From Chromatiaceae bacterium (GTDB taxonomy: Bacteria > Pseudomonadota > Gammaproteobacteria > Chromatiales > Chromatiaceae): DNA of 64,000 nt. A program made the position numbers and the translations under genes. Of this stretch, positions 33,473 to 43,011 are shown piece after piece. A model generated the notes under the pieces. The model saw only the letters and a list, made by a program, of their open reading frames with translations, did not search any database and had not been told where the DNA came from. The DNA lies in contig JADKCI010000004.1 of NCBI GenBank assembly GCA_016714645.1, positions 186,001-250,000 on the forward strand. Reading direction: 5' to 3'. Each line of letters starts with the position of its first letter. Within the stretch, counting starts at the first letter, position 1.

Positions 33473-33940
33473 ATGACTCAAGCCCCGCCCTCCACCGCCG
33501 TCCTGACCCCCGAGGAACGCCTGTCCATCACCCGTCACATCATGGCCCTCTTCGGCGACTGGGGGCTGGGGCCGAGCGATATCCTGGCCCTGCTGGCCCT
33601 GCCGGCAACGGTCAAGACCCGTCATGTGTCGCGCTTCCTTGATCAGGAGCCCTTCCCGGACGATGCCACGGTCAACCGCCGTCTGGGTTATCTGACGCGG
33701 ATCGAGCAGGCCCTGGGCACCTATTTCCCCCGCAACCCGGAGATGCGCTCCCTCTGGGTAAAGCGCGGCAATCGTCGCTTTGGCAGCCGTCCCCCCCTGG
33801 CCGTGATGATCGAGGACGGGGAGGGCGGTCTGGTGGCCGTGCTCGCCCATCTGGACTGTACCTTCGCCTGGGATGAAACCGGCTCCAAGACTGAATATGC
33901 CGAGCGCAAGGTGCCCGCCACGGAGGCGCTCGCCTCATGA
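33473..33940 (+). CDS. Xre/MbcA/ParS-type (DUF2384-like) protein
   Basis: 155 aa. LTPEERLSITRHIMALFGDWGLGPSDILALLALP is a helical N-terminus; NRRLGYLTRIEQALGTYFPRNPEMRSLWVKRGNRRFGSRPPLAVMIEDGEGGLVAVLAHLDC is the toxin-binding (DUF2384) pattern found in antitoxins of RES-domain systems. No RES-domain or other toxin lies next to it, so it may be a solitary regulator. It starts about 90 bp after spoT with its own start and may share the transcript. Confidence 0.75.
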   Translation: MTQAPPSTAVLTPEERLSITRHIMALFGDWGLGPSDILALLALPATVKTRHVSRFLDQEPFPDDATVNRRLGYLTRIEQALGTYFPRNPEMRSLWVKRGNRRFGSRPPLAVMIEDGEGGLVAVLAHLDCTFAWDETGSKTEYAERKVPATEALAS

Positions 33941-34017
33941 AGCAGGAGCCGGGCGCGCCTCACGCACTTACCCGGGCGCGGGGCCGCATCCTTCCTGGTA
34001 CCATAGCCCCGAATTAA

Positions 34018-34362
34018 ATGCCCAGGGCCGCGCCTACCATGCCCCATCTCCGTCTCCTTGCCCAGCTTTTGCCGGCCTTGGGCCTGCTTCTGGCCCCTTT
34101 GGTCCTTGCCAGTCAAATCGATGGGCTGGATCTGAGTGTCCACGAGTCCGATATGGCTCCCGACGTTACCCTCCATGAGCACCAGAACCGGACCATTCAG
34201 GAGTACCGCATCAATGGCCGCCTCTATAAGGTCAGGATTACTCCGAGGGTGGGTCCGTCCTATTACCTGATGGACCAGGACGGATCGGGCGACATGTCCT
34301 GGAACAGTGGCTCCGGGCCCGCCACGACCCAGGTACCCCAATGGGTCCTGATGAGCTGGTAA
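34018..34362 (+). CDS. DUF2782-family exported protein
   Basis: 114 aa with a hydrophobic leader (RLLAQLLPALGLLLAPLVLAS). The mature part PDVTLHEHQNRTIQEYRINGRLYKVRITPRVGPSYYLMDQDGSGDMSWNSG is the small DUF2782 pattern of gammaproteobacteria, function unknown, probably periplasmic. The ATG at 34039 (MPHLRLLAQ) is an equally possible start and gives a more normal signal peptide. Confidence 0.75.
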   Translation: MPRAAPTMPHLRLLAQLLPALGLLLAPLVLASQIDGLDLSVHESDMAPDVTLHEHQNRTIQEYRINGRLYKVRITPRVGPSYYLMDQDGSGDMSWNSGSGPATTQVPQWVLMSW

Positions 34363-34388
34363 ACCCCCTTTCGGACAGGAGAATCTCA

Positions 34389-35408
34389 ATGAGACAAGTA
34401 GCCAAGTGGGTGACCGGCATTCTGCTCGCCGGTGCCCTGTGCCAGTCCGTGGCGGCGGGCACCCTGGAGAACGTCAAGGGCCGCGGCAAGGTCAAGTGCG
34501 GCGTCAATGGCGAGGCCCCGGGGCTGTCCTTCAAGGACGCCGCCGGGCATTGGAGTGGTATCGACGTGGATTTCTGCCGCGCCGTGGCGGCGGCGACCCT
34601 GGGTGCCAAGGACAAGGTGGAGTTCGTCCCGCTGACCGTGGCCGATGCCCTGGGGGCCCTTGCCAAGGGACAGGTCGATCTGGTCTCGCGCAACCTGAGT
34701 TGGAACCTGGAGCGTGACTCCGCCGAGGGCGTGACCTTTGTGGGCGTGCTCCTCTTCGACGGTCAGGGTTTCATGACCCGGCGCGACACGGGCATTCTCA
34801 GCGCCCTGGAGCTGGATGGCAAGTCGGTTTGTGCCATCATCGGGTCCACCAGCGCCGACCATGCCCGCCGTTATTTCGACCGGCATCGCATGTCGCTCGA
34901 TCTGCGTCTCTTTCCCGATATGAATGCCGCGCGCAAGGCCTATCTGGGGGGCGAATGTCAGGTCCTGACCAGCGATTACACTCAGCTCCACGGCCTGCGC
35001 GTGGCCATGGACACGGGGCGTGACCACCGGGTCCTGCCCGAGATTGTTTCCAAGGAGCCCCTGAGCCCCGCCGTGCGCGAGGGTGATGGCCGCTGGTTCG
35101 ATATCGTGCGCTGGACCCTCTTCATCATGATCGATGCCGAGGAACTGGGCATAGATTCCCGTAATGTGAAGCGGGCCCAGGAAGATGCCAAGGTCGGGGA
35201 TACCCGCTTGCTGCTGGATGTGGAGGGCAAGGTAGCCAAGGCTCTGGGCCTGGACAAGGACTGGGTCATTCGCGTCATCGGCCAGGTCGGCAATTATGGC
35301 GAGCTCTATGAGCGCAACCTGGGTGCCCAGTCGCCACTCATGATTCAGCGCGGCTATAACGCCCTCTGGAACGATGGCGGCCTGCTTTACGCGCCGCCAC
35401 CCCGTTAA
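34389..35408 (+). CDS. Amino-acid ABC transporter substrate-binding protein (AapJ/BztA type)
   Basis: 339 aa from ATG 34389 with GGAG upstream; signal peptide about 1-23. The mature protein is a family 3 solute-binding protein (TLENVKGRGKVKCGVNGEAPGLSFKDAAGHWSGIDVDFCRAVAAATLG, TFVGVLLFDGQGFMTRR, ICAIIGSTSADHARRYF-like). The closest group by eye is the general L-amino-acid binding proteins AapJ/BztA. The permease and ATPase genes (aapQMP) are not beside it, so it is an orphan here. Periplasmic location expected. Confidence 0.85.
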   Translation: MRQVAKWVTGILLAGALCQSVAAGTLENVKGRGKVKCGVNGEAPGLSFKDAAGHWSGIDVDFCRAVAAATLGAKDKVEFVPLTVADALGALAKGQVDLVSRNLSWNLERDSAEGVTFVGVLLFDGQGFMTRRDTGILSALELDGKSVCAIIGSTSADHARRYFDRHRMSLDLRLFPDMNAARKAYLGGECQVLTSDYTQLHGLRVAMDTGRDHRVLPEIVSKEPLSPAVREGDGRWFDIVRWTLFIMIDAEELGIDSRNVKRAQEDAKVGDTRLLLDVEGKVAKALGLDKDWVIRVIGQVGNYGELYERNLGAQSPLMIQRGYNALWNDGGLLYAPPPR

Positions 35409-35455
35409 GGATCCCGGCCTCCTGGCTCTCAACCCAAACTGGAAAACCGCCCATC

Positions 35456-36697
35456 ATGCCTCTGATCAAGCCCTTCGCCGGACTGCGCCCGGCCCCAGGT
35501 CGCGCGGCGGAGGTGGCCGCGCCCCCCTACGATGTGATGAGTGCCGACGAGGCGCGCGCCATGGTGGCGGGGCGGCCCTGGAGCTTTCTCCATATTTCCC
35601 GCCCCGAGGTGGATCTGCCCCCGGATACGGACCCCTATGCGCCGGAGGTCTATGCCAAGGCCCGGGAAAACCTGGAGCGCATGCTGGTGGAGGGCGTGCT
35701 GGAGCGGGACCCGACCCCCTGTTATTACGTCTATCGCCTGACCATGGGCGAGCATGTCCAGACGGGCCTGGTCACCGCCGCCTCGGTGGCGGCCTATGAC
35801 GCGGATCGCATCAAGAAGCACGAATTCACCCGGCCAGTGAAGGAAGACGACCGGGTGCGGCAGATCGATGCCCTGGATGCCCAGACGGGCCCCGTCTTTC
35901 TGGTCTATCGCGCCACCCCGAGCATTGACGACCTCCTGGTCGCCGTCAGCAGGCAGCCCCCGGCGGTCGACATCCGCGCCGCGGGCCAGGTACGTCACGA
36001 GATTTGGGTGGTGGCCGACGAGGGCCTCATCCGGTTGCTGTCGGCGGCCTTCGAGGCCTTGCCGGCCCTCTATGTGGCCGACGGTCATCATCGTTCCGCC
36101 GCCGCCTCCCGGGTCGCGGCGGCGCGCAAGGCCGCCCCTGCGGGGCATGGCGGTAAGGCGGCCTATAACTATTTCCTGGCTGTCGTCTTCCCCCACAACC
36201 AGATGCAAATCATGGACTACAACCGGCTGGTCAAGGACTTGCACGGCCTGGATAAGGAGGGATTCCTGAGTCGGGTGGCGGTGCCCTTTCGTGTCGAGCC
36301 GAGCGCCACGCCGGTTAAGCCCGCCAGAACGGCCGAGTTTGGCATGTACCTGGATAGCGCCTGGTATCGGCTGACCCTGGATGCGGGGCGCATCCCCTGG
36401 GACGATCCCGTGGGCCGACTCGACGTCAGCCTGCTCCAGGATAATCTGATCGAGCCCATCCTCGGCATCATCGATCCCCGGCGGGATGAGCGCATCAACT
36501 TCGTCGGCGGTATCCGTGGCCTGGAGGGCCTGGCCGGTCCCGTGGACGAGGGCCACTATCGGGTGGCCTTCTCGCTGTTCCCCACGCGCATGACGGAACT
36601 TATGGCCGTCGCCGACGCCGGGGAGGTGATGCCGCCCAAATCCACCTGGTTCGAGCCTAAGTTGGCGGACGGGCTGGTGAGTCATGTGCTTGATTGA
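35456..36697 (+). CDS. DUF1015-family protein
   Basis: 413 aa. MPLIKPFAGLRPAPGRAAEVAAPPYDVMSADEARAM and WSFLHISRPEVDLP are the N-terminal family blocks; LYVADGHHRSAAA is the conserved DGHHR motif; AYNYFLAVVFPHNQMQIMDYNR follows. This family is widespread, cytoplasmic and of unproven function. It stands between the solute-binding protein and relA. Confidence 0.88.
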   Translation: MPLIKPFAGLRPAPGRAAEVAAPPYDVMSADEARAMVAGRPWSFLHISRPEVDLPPDTDPYAPEVYAKARENLERMLVEGVLERDPTPCYYVYRLTMGEHVQTGLVTAASVAAYDADRIKKHEFTRPVKEDDRVRQIDALDAQTGPVFLVYRATPSIDDLLVAVSRQPPAVDIRAAGQVRHEIWVVADEGLIRLLSAAFEALPALYVADGHHRSAAASRVAAARKAAPAGHGGKAAYNYFLAVVFPHNQMQIMDYNRLVKDLHGLDKEGFLSRVAVPFRVEPSATPVKPARTAEFGMYLDSAWYRLTLDAGRIPWDDPVGRLDVSLLQDNLIEPILGIIDPRRDERINFVGGIRGLEGLAGPVDEGHYRVAFSLFPTRMTELMAVADAGEVMPPKSTWFEPKLADGLVSHVLD

Positions 36698-36834
36698 GTG
36701 GCGGTGGGCCCTGGGTTGCGCCAAGACGCGGCCCGTGGCCATGGGCGGCGTCACGCCTTAGCCGCGCGCGCCCCCTGTACTAGGTACTAGGGGCCGGTAA
36801 GGCCCACCCCTCCTCCATGGCCTAGGCTGATCCC

Positions 36835-39084
36835 ATGGTAACACCAGTTTATAATCTCCCCGAGGACCCCGCGGACGATGCGGCGGCCATCGAACACTGG
36901 CTCGCGGCGCTGCCGGAACAATACGGCGAGGGGGATCGCGCCCGCCTCCGCGACGCCTGTGCCCTTTTGCTGGGCTGCCGGGGCCGCCAGACCCTGGAGA
37001 CGGGGGAGACCCAGATCCGCTATCGCCTGGCCACCGCCGATATCCTGGCGGGGATGCGCCAGGACGCCGACACCCTGATCACCGCCCTGCTCAACGGCTG
37101 CCTGGAAGCGGGCGACATGACCGAGGTGGGTCTGTCCCAGCGCTTCGGACCCGGCATTGGACGCATGGTGGGAGACCTGCGCCGCATCGGCCAACTCGCC
37201 AATGTCGAGGCGGTCATCGCCGCCAAGGAGCAGGACCGGCACGAGGAAAATCTGCGCCGCCTGCTGCTCGGTATCGCCGAGGACGTGCGCGTCGTCCTGG
37301 TGGTGCTGGCGGAACGCCTGCATCTCATGAGGAGCATCAAGGACCTGGATGAGGCGCGGCGGCGTAAGCTGGCCACCGATACCCGGCGGGTCCATGCCCC
37401 CCTCGCCAACCGGTTGGGCGTCTGGCAGGTCAAGTGGGAACTGGAGGATCTGGCGCTACGCTACCTGGAACCCGAGGCCTACCGGCGCATCGCCCAACTC
37501 CTGGGCGACAAGCGCGTGGAGCGCGAAGCCTACATCGCCCATGTCATCGCCCTGCTCAGGTCGAAGTTCGCCGAGGCCGGGGTGCGTGCCGATATCACAG
37601 GACGACCCAAGCATATCCATAGTATCTGGCGCAAGATGCAGCGCAAGGGCGTGGACATCGAGCAGATCTTCGATCTGCGCGCGGTGCGGATCCTGGTCGA
37701 CAGCATTGCGGATTGCTATGCCGCCCTGGGCCTGGTCCATGGTCTTTGGCGGCATATCCCCAAGGAGTTCGACGACTACATCGCCACCCCCAAGGGCAAC
37801 ATGTATCAATCCCTGCACACGGCGGTGGTGGGGCCCGGGGACAAGTCCCTGGAGGTGCAGATCCGCACCTGGGACATGCATCGTCACGCCGAGCTGGGCG
37901 TAGCCGCCCATTGGGCCTACAAGGAGAGCAAGGGCGCGGATGCCGCCTTCCAGAACCGCCTGGTCTGGATGCGTCAATGGATGGAACTGCTGAACGAGGG
38001 CGAGGACGACGGAGATTTTCTTGAACGCTTCAAGACGGAGTTCGAGCCCGCCCATGTCTATGTGCTCACGCCCCAATCCAGGGTCATCGATCTGCCCCGC
38101 GGCGCCACGCCCCTGGATTTTGCCTATGCCATCCATTCAGAGATCGGTAATCGCTGCCGGGGCGCCAAGATCGATGGTCGTATCGTCCCTCTCAACCAGA
38201 CCCTGCGCAGCGGTCAGACGGTCGAGATCATCACCCAAAAGAACGCCACCCCCAGCCGCGACTGGCTCAGCATCCATCAGGGCTACCTCAGGACCGCGCG
38301 GGCGCGCAACCGGGTGCGTCTCTGGTTCAAGCAACAGGATTACGACCGCTATGTAGCGGAGGGTCGCGCCCTGCTGGAAAAGGAGTTGGCCCGTCTCGGC
38401 GTCGAGACCCGGCTGCAGCTCGATCCTATTGCCCAAAAGTGCAATTTCCACAAGGGGGATGACTTGCTCGCCGCCCTCGGGCGCGGCGACCTCTCGCCGG
38501 GCCAGATCGCCCGGCAGTTGGGGGAGCTGGCGGGTCCGGTGGATAAGGGGCGCGAGGAGTTGGTACCGGAGGACCTGGTCACCCAGCGGCGCGACCGGCG
38601 GCGCAAGAAGCCGCTGCGCCCCGGTCGGGGACGCCAGGAGGTGGTGGCCGAGGGTATCGACGACCTTATGACCCACATGGGCCATTGCTGCAAGCCGGTA
38701 CCAGGGGATGCCATCGTCGGCTATATCACCCGTGGCCGGGGCCTCACCGTCCACCGCCGGGATTGCGACAACCTGCGCCAACTCGCCGCCGCCGAGCCGG
38801 CCCGCCTGATGGAGGTGGCCTGGGCCGAGGCCAGTCCCGAGGACGCCTATCCCGTGGATCTCATCATCGTCGCCGCCGACCGCAAAGGCCTGTTGCGCGA
38901 TATCTCCGCCGTCTTCTCCGAGGCCGACCTCACCCTGCTGGGTGTCAATACCAGCACGGACCGCACCAGCGATCGGGCCACCATGCGCTTTACCGCCGAG
39001 GTCCGGGACATGGACCAACTCGAGACCCTCCAGTCCCGGCTGCGCCAGATCCCGGATGTCATCGCGGTGAGACGGCCCCGCTGA
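36835..39084 (+). CDS. relA: (p)ppGpp synthetase RelA
   Basis: 749 aa. The hydrolase-like domain lacks the HD pair (ALLNGCLEAG where SpoT has ILHDVIED), so it should not hydrolyse ppGpp. The synthetase domain has EFDDYIATPKGNMYQSLHT, with the ExDD motif of monofunctional RelA in place of SpoT's RxKD. TGS (VYVLTPQSRVIDLPRGATPLDFAYAIHS), a Cys-containing region (MGHCCKPVPGDAIVGYI) and ACT (DRKGLLRDISAVFSEADL) follow. It senses amino-acid starvation at the ribosome. Start at ATG 36835. Confidence 0.95.
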   Translation: MVTPVYNLPEDPADDAAAIEHWLAALPEQYGEGDRARLRDACALLLGCRGRQTLETGETQIRYRLATADILAGMRQDADTLITALLNGCLEAGDMTEVGLSQRFGPGIGRMVGDLRRIGQLANVEAVIAAKEQDRHEENLRRLLLGIAEDVRVVLVVLAERLHLMRSIKDLDEARRRKLATDTRRVHAPLANRLGVWQVKWELEDLALRYLEPEAYRRIAQLLGDKRVEREAYIAHVIALLRSKFAEAGVRADITGRPKHIHSIWRKMQRKGVDIEQIFDLRAVRILVDSIADCYAALGLVHGLWRHIPKEFDDYIATPKGNMYQSLHTAVVGPGDKSLEVQIRTWDMHRHAELGVAAHWAYKESKGADAAFQNRLVWMRQWMELLNEGEDDGDFLERFKTEFEPAHVYVLTPQSRVIDLPRGATPLDFAYAIHSEIGNRCRGAKIDGRIVPLNQTLRSGQTVEIITQKNATPSRDWLSIHQGYLRTARARNRVRLWFKQQDYDRYVAEGRALLEKELARLGVETRLQLDPIAQKCNFHKGDDLLAALGRGDLSPGQIARQLGELAGPVDKGREELVPEDLVTQRRDRRRKKPLRPGRGRQEVVAEGIDDLMTHMGHCCKPVPGDAIVGYITRGRGLTVHRRDCDNLRQLAAAEPARLMEVAWAEASPEDAYPVDLIIVAADRKGLLRDISAVFSEADLTLLGVNTSTDRTSDRATMRFTAEVRDMDQLETLQSRLRQIPDVIAVRRPR

Positions 39085-39322
39085 GACCTGGGGTGCTACG
39101 ACGGTCCCGGTCGCGCCCTGTCTAGCCGCCGGGCGCGCCCCAACACCGGCGCGGGGCCGGCACCCGCCGCCAAACCGCCGCAAGCCTGGGGCTTACCAGG
39201 TCGCAGGGCTGGCCAAGGTCCGCGGCGTTCAGGGTGATGCCGGGTTCCATGTCATCTCATCCCGCGAGTCCAGGCCCCACGGGGCCTGGGCGGCGGCCCA
39301 TGGCGGGGCCGGCCCCGGGAGT

Positions 39323-39757
39323 CTAGAGGTATTCGGGCAGGTACTTGCGGATGCTGGCCAGGTCTTGGGCGGCCAGGTTCTTGTCAAGTTCCGCCGTGAT
39401 GCATTGCTTGAGGGCGGCGGATTGGTGTTTGCGCAGGAGACCGAGAAAGGCTGGGGCCGCCAGGATATAGAGTTTATGGAGGGTGCCGGCGGCGCGAGCG
39501 GCGTCAAGTTCTTCACAAATGGCGAGGGCGAAGCGGTCCGCGCCATCCTGCTTGTGGGAGGCATCGGCACCCACGCCGTGGGCGGTGCCGCTGCTGGGGT
39601 TGCGATCGCGGCCGGTCTTGTCGGAGACCAGATCGCCCTCGTGCAGCCGGGCCTCGGGGTTGGCGAGGTCATGGGTCTCGGTGAGGGGGCCGGAGGGTTT
39701 ATCGGCGGTAAAGAAGCGGGCGCGGCTGTTGTCGGCAACTATTACCCAGATGACCAT
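39323..39757 (-). CDS. Host-attachment-type protein (baeRF-like family)
   Basis: 144 aa: MVIWVIVADNSRARFFTADKPSGPLTETHDLANPEARLHEGDLVSDKTGRD, then FALAICEELDAARAAGTLHKLYILAAPAFLGLLRKH. This is the 'protein required for attachment to host cells' family, related in fold to eRF1-type domains; the name comes from a few examples and the real role is unclear. It is a single leftward gene. 39085-39322 on its right end side holds nothing recognisable. Confidence 0.85.
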   Translation of the reverse strand: MVIWVIVADNSRARFFTADKPSGPLTETHDLANPEARLHEGDLVSDKTGRDRNPSSGTAHGVGADASHKQDGADRFALAICEELDAARAAGTLHKLYILAAPAFLGLLRKHQSAALKQCITAELDKNLAAQDLASIRKYLPEYL

Positions 39758-40096
39758 GATGGTTCTCCTGCTCCTGATGGAACGCGGCCCGGTTGAACAG
39801 GCGGCGCCGTGGGTTTGGGACAGGGTGCTGGCGGGGTTGGCCCAGCCACCCTCTCTGACTTGAGTTTAACAGGCTGACGGCGGGCCGGTGAAAAGGATGC
39901 GGCGCCCGGGAGTCCTGCGGAGGCTGTTCATTCCAGACTGCTGGCGGTCGCTAAACCGGCGCGGTTGGATAAGGCCTGAGGGGGTGTTTTTTTATGCGGA
40001 CGGGATAGAATGCCCATGCACCGTCTGCTGGCCCTGGCGCGTTAATGGGCGGTCGCGATTGACCGTTACCCCTATTCACCGCATCGAGATATCACC
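39758..40096. other. Intergenic region without recognised features
   Basis: This 339-bp divergent gap must contain the promoters for the attachment-family gene and the exported Gly-rich gene. Around 39858 it has TGACTTGAGTTTAA, also present near 47491, of unknown meaning. I see no gene or clear promoter. Confidence 0.4.
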
Positions 40097-40837
40097 ATGA
40101 TCCAGTTCTCCGCGCGCTTCGCCCATGGCGCCGCTATCGCGACCCTCTCGGTCACTCTATTGACATCCGGGCTGCTTTTCAATCCTTGCGCCAACGGGCG
40201 GGATTTTGGTGGCGGTGGCTTCCGCGGCATGGGCGGGGGTGGCCTGGATCGTGGAGGCTATCATTTTGGTGGCGATGACATGGGAGGATATCGGGGTTCA
40301 CATCCCATGTTCGGCGATGGCGCGCGTCCTCAGTGGGGCGACGACAAAATCGATCAGCACAATGTCACCATTAATGACCAGCACAACATCAATGCCGACC
40401 ACAATTTCTACAACCGGCCCTATAACGGCTGGCACCCCAATTGGTCCAACGGCGGCTATTGGGCGCATCGCCCCTGGAATGCGGGCTGGTATCGGTGGGC
40501 ACCGACGACTTGGGGCTGGTGGGGCGGCAGCGCCGCCGCCTGGGGGCTGGCAGGCCTGGCGACGGGGGTTGCCATCACCGAGTTGGTGAACAATGCCGCT
40601 GCCCAGCAATCCACCATCATCGTCGTGCCGCGGAGTGATTATCAGCTCAACTACGGTTCGGTGGAGGCGGTGGGAAGCCAGGGTGCGAGCTTCTCTTACG
40701 CGGTTTCGGGGGGCGCGAATCTGCAGGGGGCGGTGAATTGCCATCAGGGCCTGCTCAATGGCCAGGTGCCACAGACCGCCGCTGACGCCCAATTGGTCAA
40801 TGCCGTCTGCCAGGTGGCCTTCGGTTCCGCGGGCTAG
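40097..40837 (+). CDS. Exported Gly/Trp/Asn/His-rich protein, unknown
   Basis: 246 aa. The N-terminal hydrophobic segment (about 10-30) can act as a signal peptide (ATLSVTLLTSGLLFNPC). Then come a Gly-rich stretch (FGGGGFRGMGGGGLDRGG), an Asn/His/Asp-rich stretch (DQHNVTINDQHNINADHNFYNRP) and a Trp-rich stretch (GWHPNWSNGGYWAHRPWNAGWYRW). A helical segment (AAAWGLAGLATGVAITELV) and a small C-terminal domain with two Cys follow. Not recognised beyond similarity to other low-complexity surface proteins. Confidence 0.75.
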   Translation: MIQFSARFAHGAAIATLSVTLLTSGLLFNPCANGRDFGGGGFRGMGGGGLDRGGYHFGGDDMGGYRGSHPMFGDGARPQWGDDKIDQHNVTINDQHNINADHNFYNRPYNGWHPNWSNGGYWAHRPWNAGWYRWAPTTWGWWGGSAAAWGLAGLATGVAITELVNNAAAQQSTIIVVPRSDYQLNYGSVEAVGSQGASFSYAVSGGANLQGAVNCHQGLLNGQVPQTAADAQLVNAVCQVAFGSAG

Positions 40838-40940
40838 CTCATCAAGACTCGATCAAACCGGGCGCCTTGAACCATTCATGGCGCCTGTAGTGGGCCGAGG
40901 CCCGGGCATTCAGGCCAGGGGGTGCCCTGTCAGGGCTATT

Positions 40941-42113
40941 TCAGGTTAGCTGGGTGCCGGCTTTGGATTCAGGTTCGGCAGCGGCTGCGGGCCGGGCTTT
41001 GAGATCTGTTCCGGTTGCGGCGTCTGTTGGCCGCTCTTCCTGTAACCAGGCCAGGAGCAGTTCGTAGCCGAGAACCAGCACCACAGCTCCGACGAAGAGG
41101 CCGATGATGCCCTGGCCGATGAAGCCCCCAATGGCCCCTACGAAGATAACGGGCATGGGCACCGAGATGCCCTGTCCCAGCAGTATGGGCTTGAGAATGT
41201 TGTCGATGCTGCCGACGAAGAGGGTCCAGATCAAGAAAAGCACCGCCGTGGTGGTGCTGGCGGTGTAGAAGAGATAAATGGCGGCGGGCACCATGACCGG
41301 GAAGACACCCAGTTGGATGGTACTCAGTACCAGGCCGATCAAGGCCCACAGGCCGGCGGCCGGCACCCCGGCGGCCAGCATGCCCAGTCCCGCCAGCGTC
41401 GCCTGAATCATGGCCACGCCCAGAATGCCACGGAATACGCTGCGTACCACGGCTCGGGACAATTGGGCGAACCTGAAGCCATGACTGCCCGCCAGACGCA
41501 GGGCGATGCTGTGGACCAGGTTGCCGGCCTCTTCGCTCTTGGCCAGAAATACCGCGGCGATGAAGATGGCGAAGATGAAATGCAGGATGCTGATGCCCGC
41601 GTCCTTGGCGAAGCCGAGGGCCCATTCGCCCACCATCCGCAATTGGGGTTCGATCATGCGCAGGGCGTCTTCCAGGTTTGATGACGCCGTTTTCCAAAAA
41701 TCTTCAATATCGGGGCCTACCAAGGGGATGTAGGTCAGGTCGGGGGCGGGTGGGATGATCAGTTTTCCGGCCTCGAAGCCGCGGGCCAGACTCTCGGCGC
41801 CTTGGACCAGGGTTCCGCTCAGCATGACAATGGGCACTATGAGCCCCAGGAGCGCGATCAAGATGAAGAGGGCCGAGGCGATGACCCGGCGGTTGCCCGC
41901 GAGGCTGAGCAGGGCCTGGTAGCCTGGGTGGACGGCGATGGCAATGATGATGCCCCAGGCGAGTGGCGCCAGGAAGGGCCGCATGATGGCGAAGCAGAGG
42001 GAAATCCACAGGGCCAGCAGGCTGATGCGGATCGCGATCTCAACCGCCCGGTCCACGGCTTCGTGACCGCTGCTCAAGGATTTGCCTGGGGGAGGGAGAG
42101 GGGTCTCCGCCAT
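40941..42113 (-). CDS. AI-2E transporter (PerM) family membrane protein
   Basis: 390 aa with about eight membrane helices. The family pattern is seen in the N-terminal helix pair (LAPLAWGIIIAIAVHPGYQALLSL), the long amphipathic stretch, and the C-terminal VGSIDNILKPILLGQGISVPMPVIFVGAIGGFIGQGIIGLFVGAVVLVLGYELL. Members export a variety of small molecules or ions; substrate here unknown. A charged Ala/Pro tail ends the protein. Confidence 0.85.
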   Translation of the reverse strand: MAETPLPPPGKSLSSGHEAVDRAVEIAIRISLLALWISLCFAIMRPFLAPLAWGIIIAIAVHPGYQALLSLAGNRRVIASALFILIALLGLIVPIVMLSGTLVQGAESLARGFEAGKLIIPPAPDLTYIPLVGPDIEDFWKTASSNLEDALRMIEPQLRMVGEWALGFAKDAGISILHFIFAIFIAAVFLAKSEEAGNLVHSIALRLAGSHGFRFAQLSRAVVRSVFRGILGVAMIQATLAGLGMLAAGVPAAGLWALIGLVLSTIQLGVFPVMVPAAIYLFYTASTTTAVLFLIWTLFVGSIDNILKPILLGQGISVPMPVIFVGAIGGFIGQGIIGLFVGAVVLVLGYELLLAWLQEERPTDAATGTDLKARPAAAAEPESKAGTQLT

Positions 42114-42220
42114 GGGTTGCCTTTCCTGTTAGCCGGATAGTTAGGGGTTTGCGGGAATTGGGTAGGGCGGGCCACTGCGTGGTCAAGGGTTGGCCGGCCT
42201 GGTGGGTCTGGATGCCTGGA

Positions 42221-42670
42221 TCAGGGCTCCATCTTGACCGTCACGCCGCTGGAACTCAGGTTGAACTGCAGCCCCTGGGAGGTGGACTGGAGGCGCATGA
42301 TGACGCCATGCTGGTTTTTGAGGATGGTGCCACCGACGCCGCCGGCGAGGGTGATGGCGCCTTCCAACTGCACATAGGTGCCCGGGAAATCAGCCAGCTT
42401 TTTCAGGTCGTAGACCTCGCCCACCGCCGAGATCTTGGAGGCCCCAAAATTGGCGCCGGCGCTGATGCCATTGATCTTGAAGTCATGCTTCTTGCCCTGG
42501 AACTTGAGTTCGCCCTTGCCGAAGCTGCCGCCGACGATAAAGGCAATCTGGGTTTCGTCGATGTTTACGCTGCCAGATGGCTTTTTAGGGGTTTCGGCCA
42601 GGGTCGCGCCACTCACGAATAAGGCCAGTCCCGCCAGGGCGGAGGTAAAGAATTCACGGCGGTTGATCAT
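42221..42670 (-). CDS. Tat-exported small protein, unknown
   Basis: 149 aa. MINRREFFTSALAGLALFVSGATLA has a twin-arginine pattern (NRREFF) and a hydrophobic core, so export by Tat is likely. The mature part is a beta-rich domain (SVNIDETQIAFIVGGSFGKGELKFQGKKHDFKINGISAGANFGASKISAVGEVYDL). Similar exported proteins occur in other proteobacteria, but I cannot give a function. Confidence 0.75.
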   Translation of the reverse strand: MINRREFFTSALAGLALFVSGATLAETPKKPSGSVNIDETQIAFIVGGSFGKGELKFQGKKHDFKINGISAGANFGASKISAVGEVYDLKKLADFPGTYVQLEGAITLAGGVGGTILKNQHGVIMRLQSTSQGLQFNLSSSGVTVKMEP

Positions 42671-43011
42671 GTAACAACTCCCAATAAGGTGAGAAGGAGG
42701 CTAGAGCTAAGTCGCCTAGGTAGATGCGGGAACCGGGCCCGAGGCGGATGATTCATCACCCCGAACATTAACACAATCGCTCGGGGAACGAGTCGGTTGG
42801 ATGCTTCCGTAGCAGAGCGGAGGAACGGGTTCATGGGGTAAAGGATTGCCATCCATCCGCCGATGCCGTGGCTTTTGACAGGCAGTTCCGCAAGGAAAAT
42901 TGTCGCGGGCGCCCTGTTACCTGCTTTAATGTCTATATTCCAAGCGCTGGCGGCCCATTACCCTGGGCGCCGATTGTTCCGGCGTCGCAACTTGACCGAG
43001 AGGAAACACCC
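42671..43011. other. Divergent intergenic region, 341 bp
   Basis: It lies between the leftward Tat substrate and a rightward small gene. TTGACA at 42875-42880 could be a -35 element, but no good -10 follows at the right distance. Nothing else is recognised. Confidence 0.35.

Noticed and set aside
35429..36754. 441-codon open frame on the minus strand
   Set aside because: Antisense to the DUF1015 gene, which has the DGHHR motif and a normal length.
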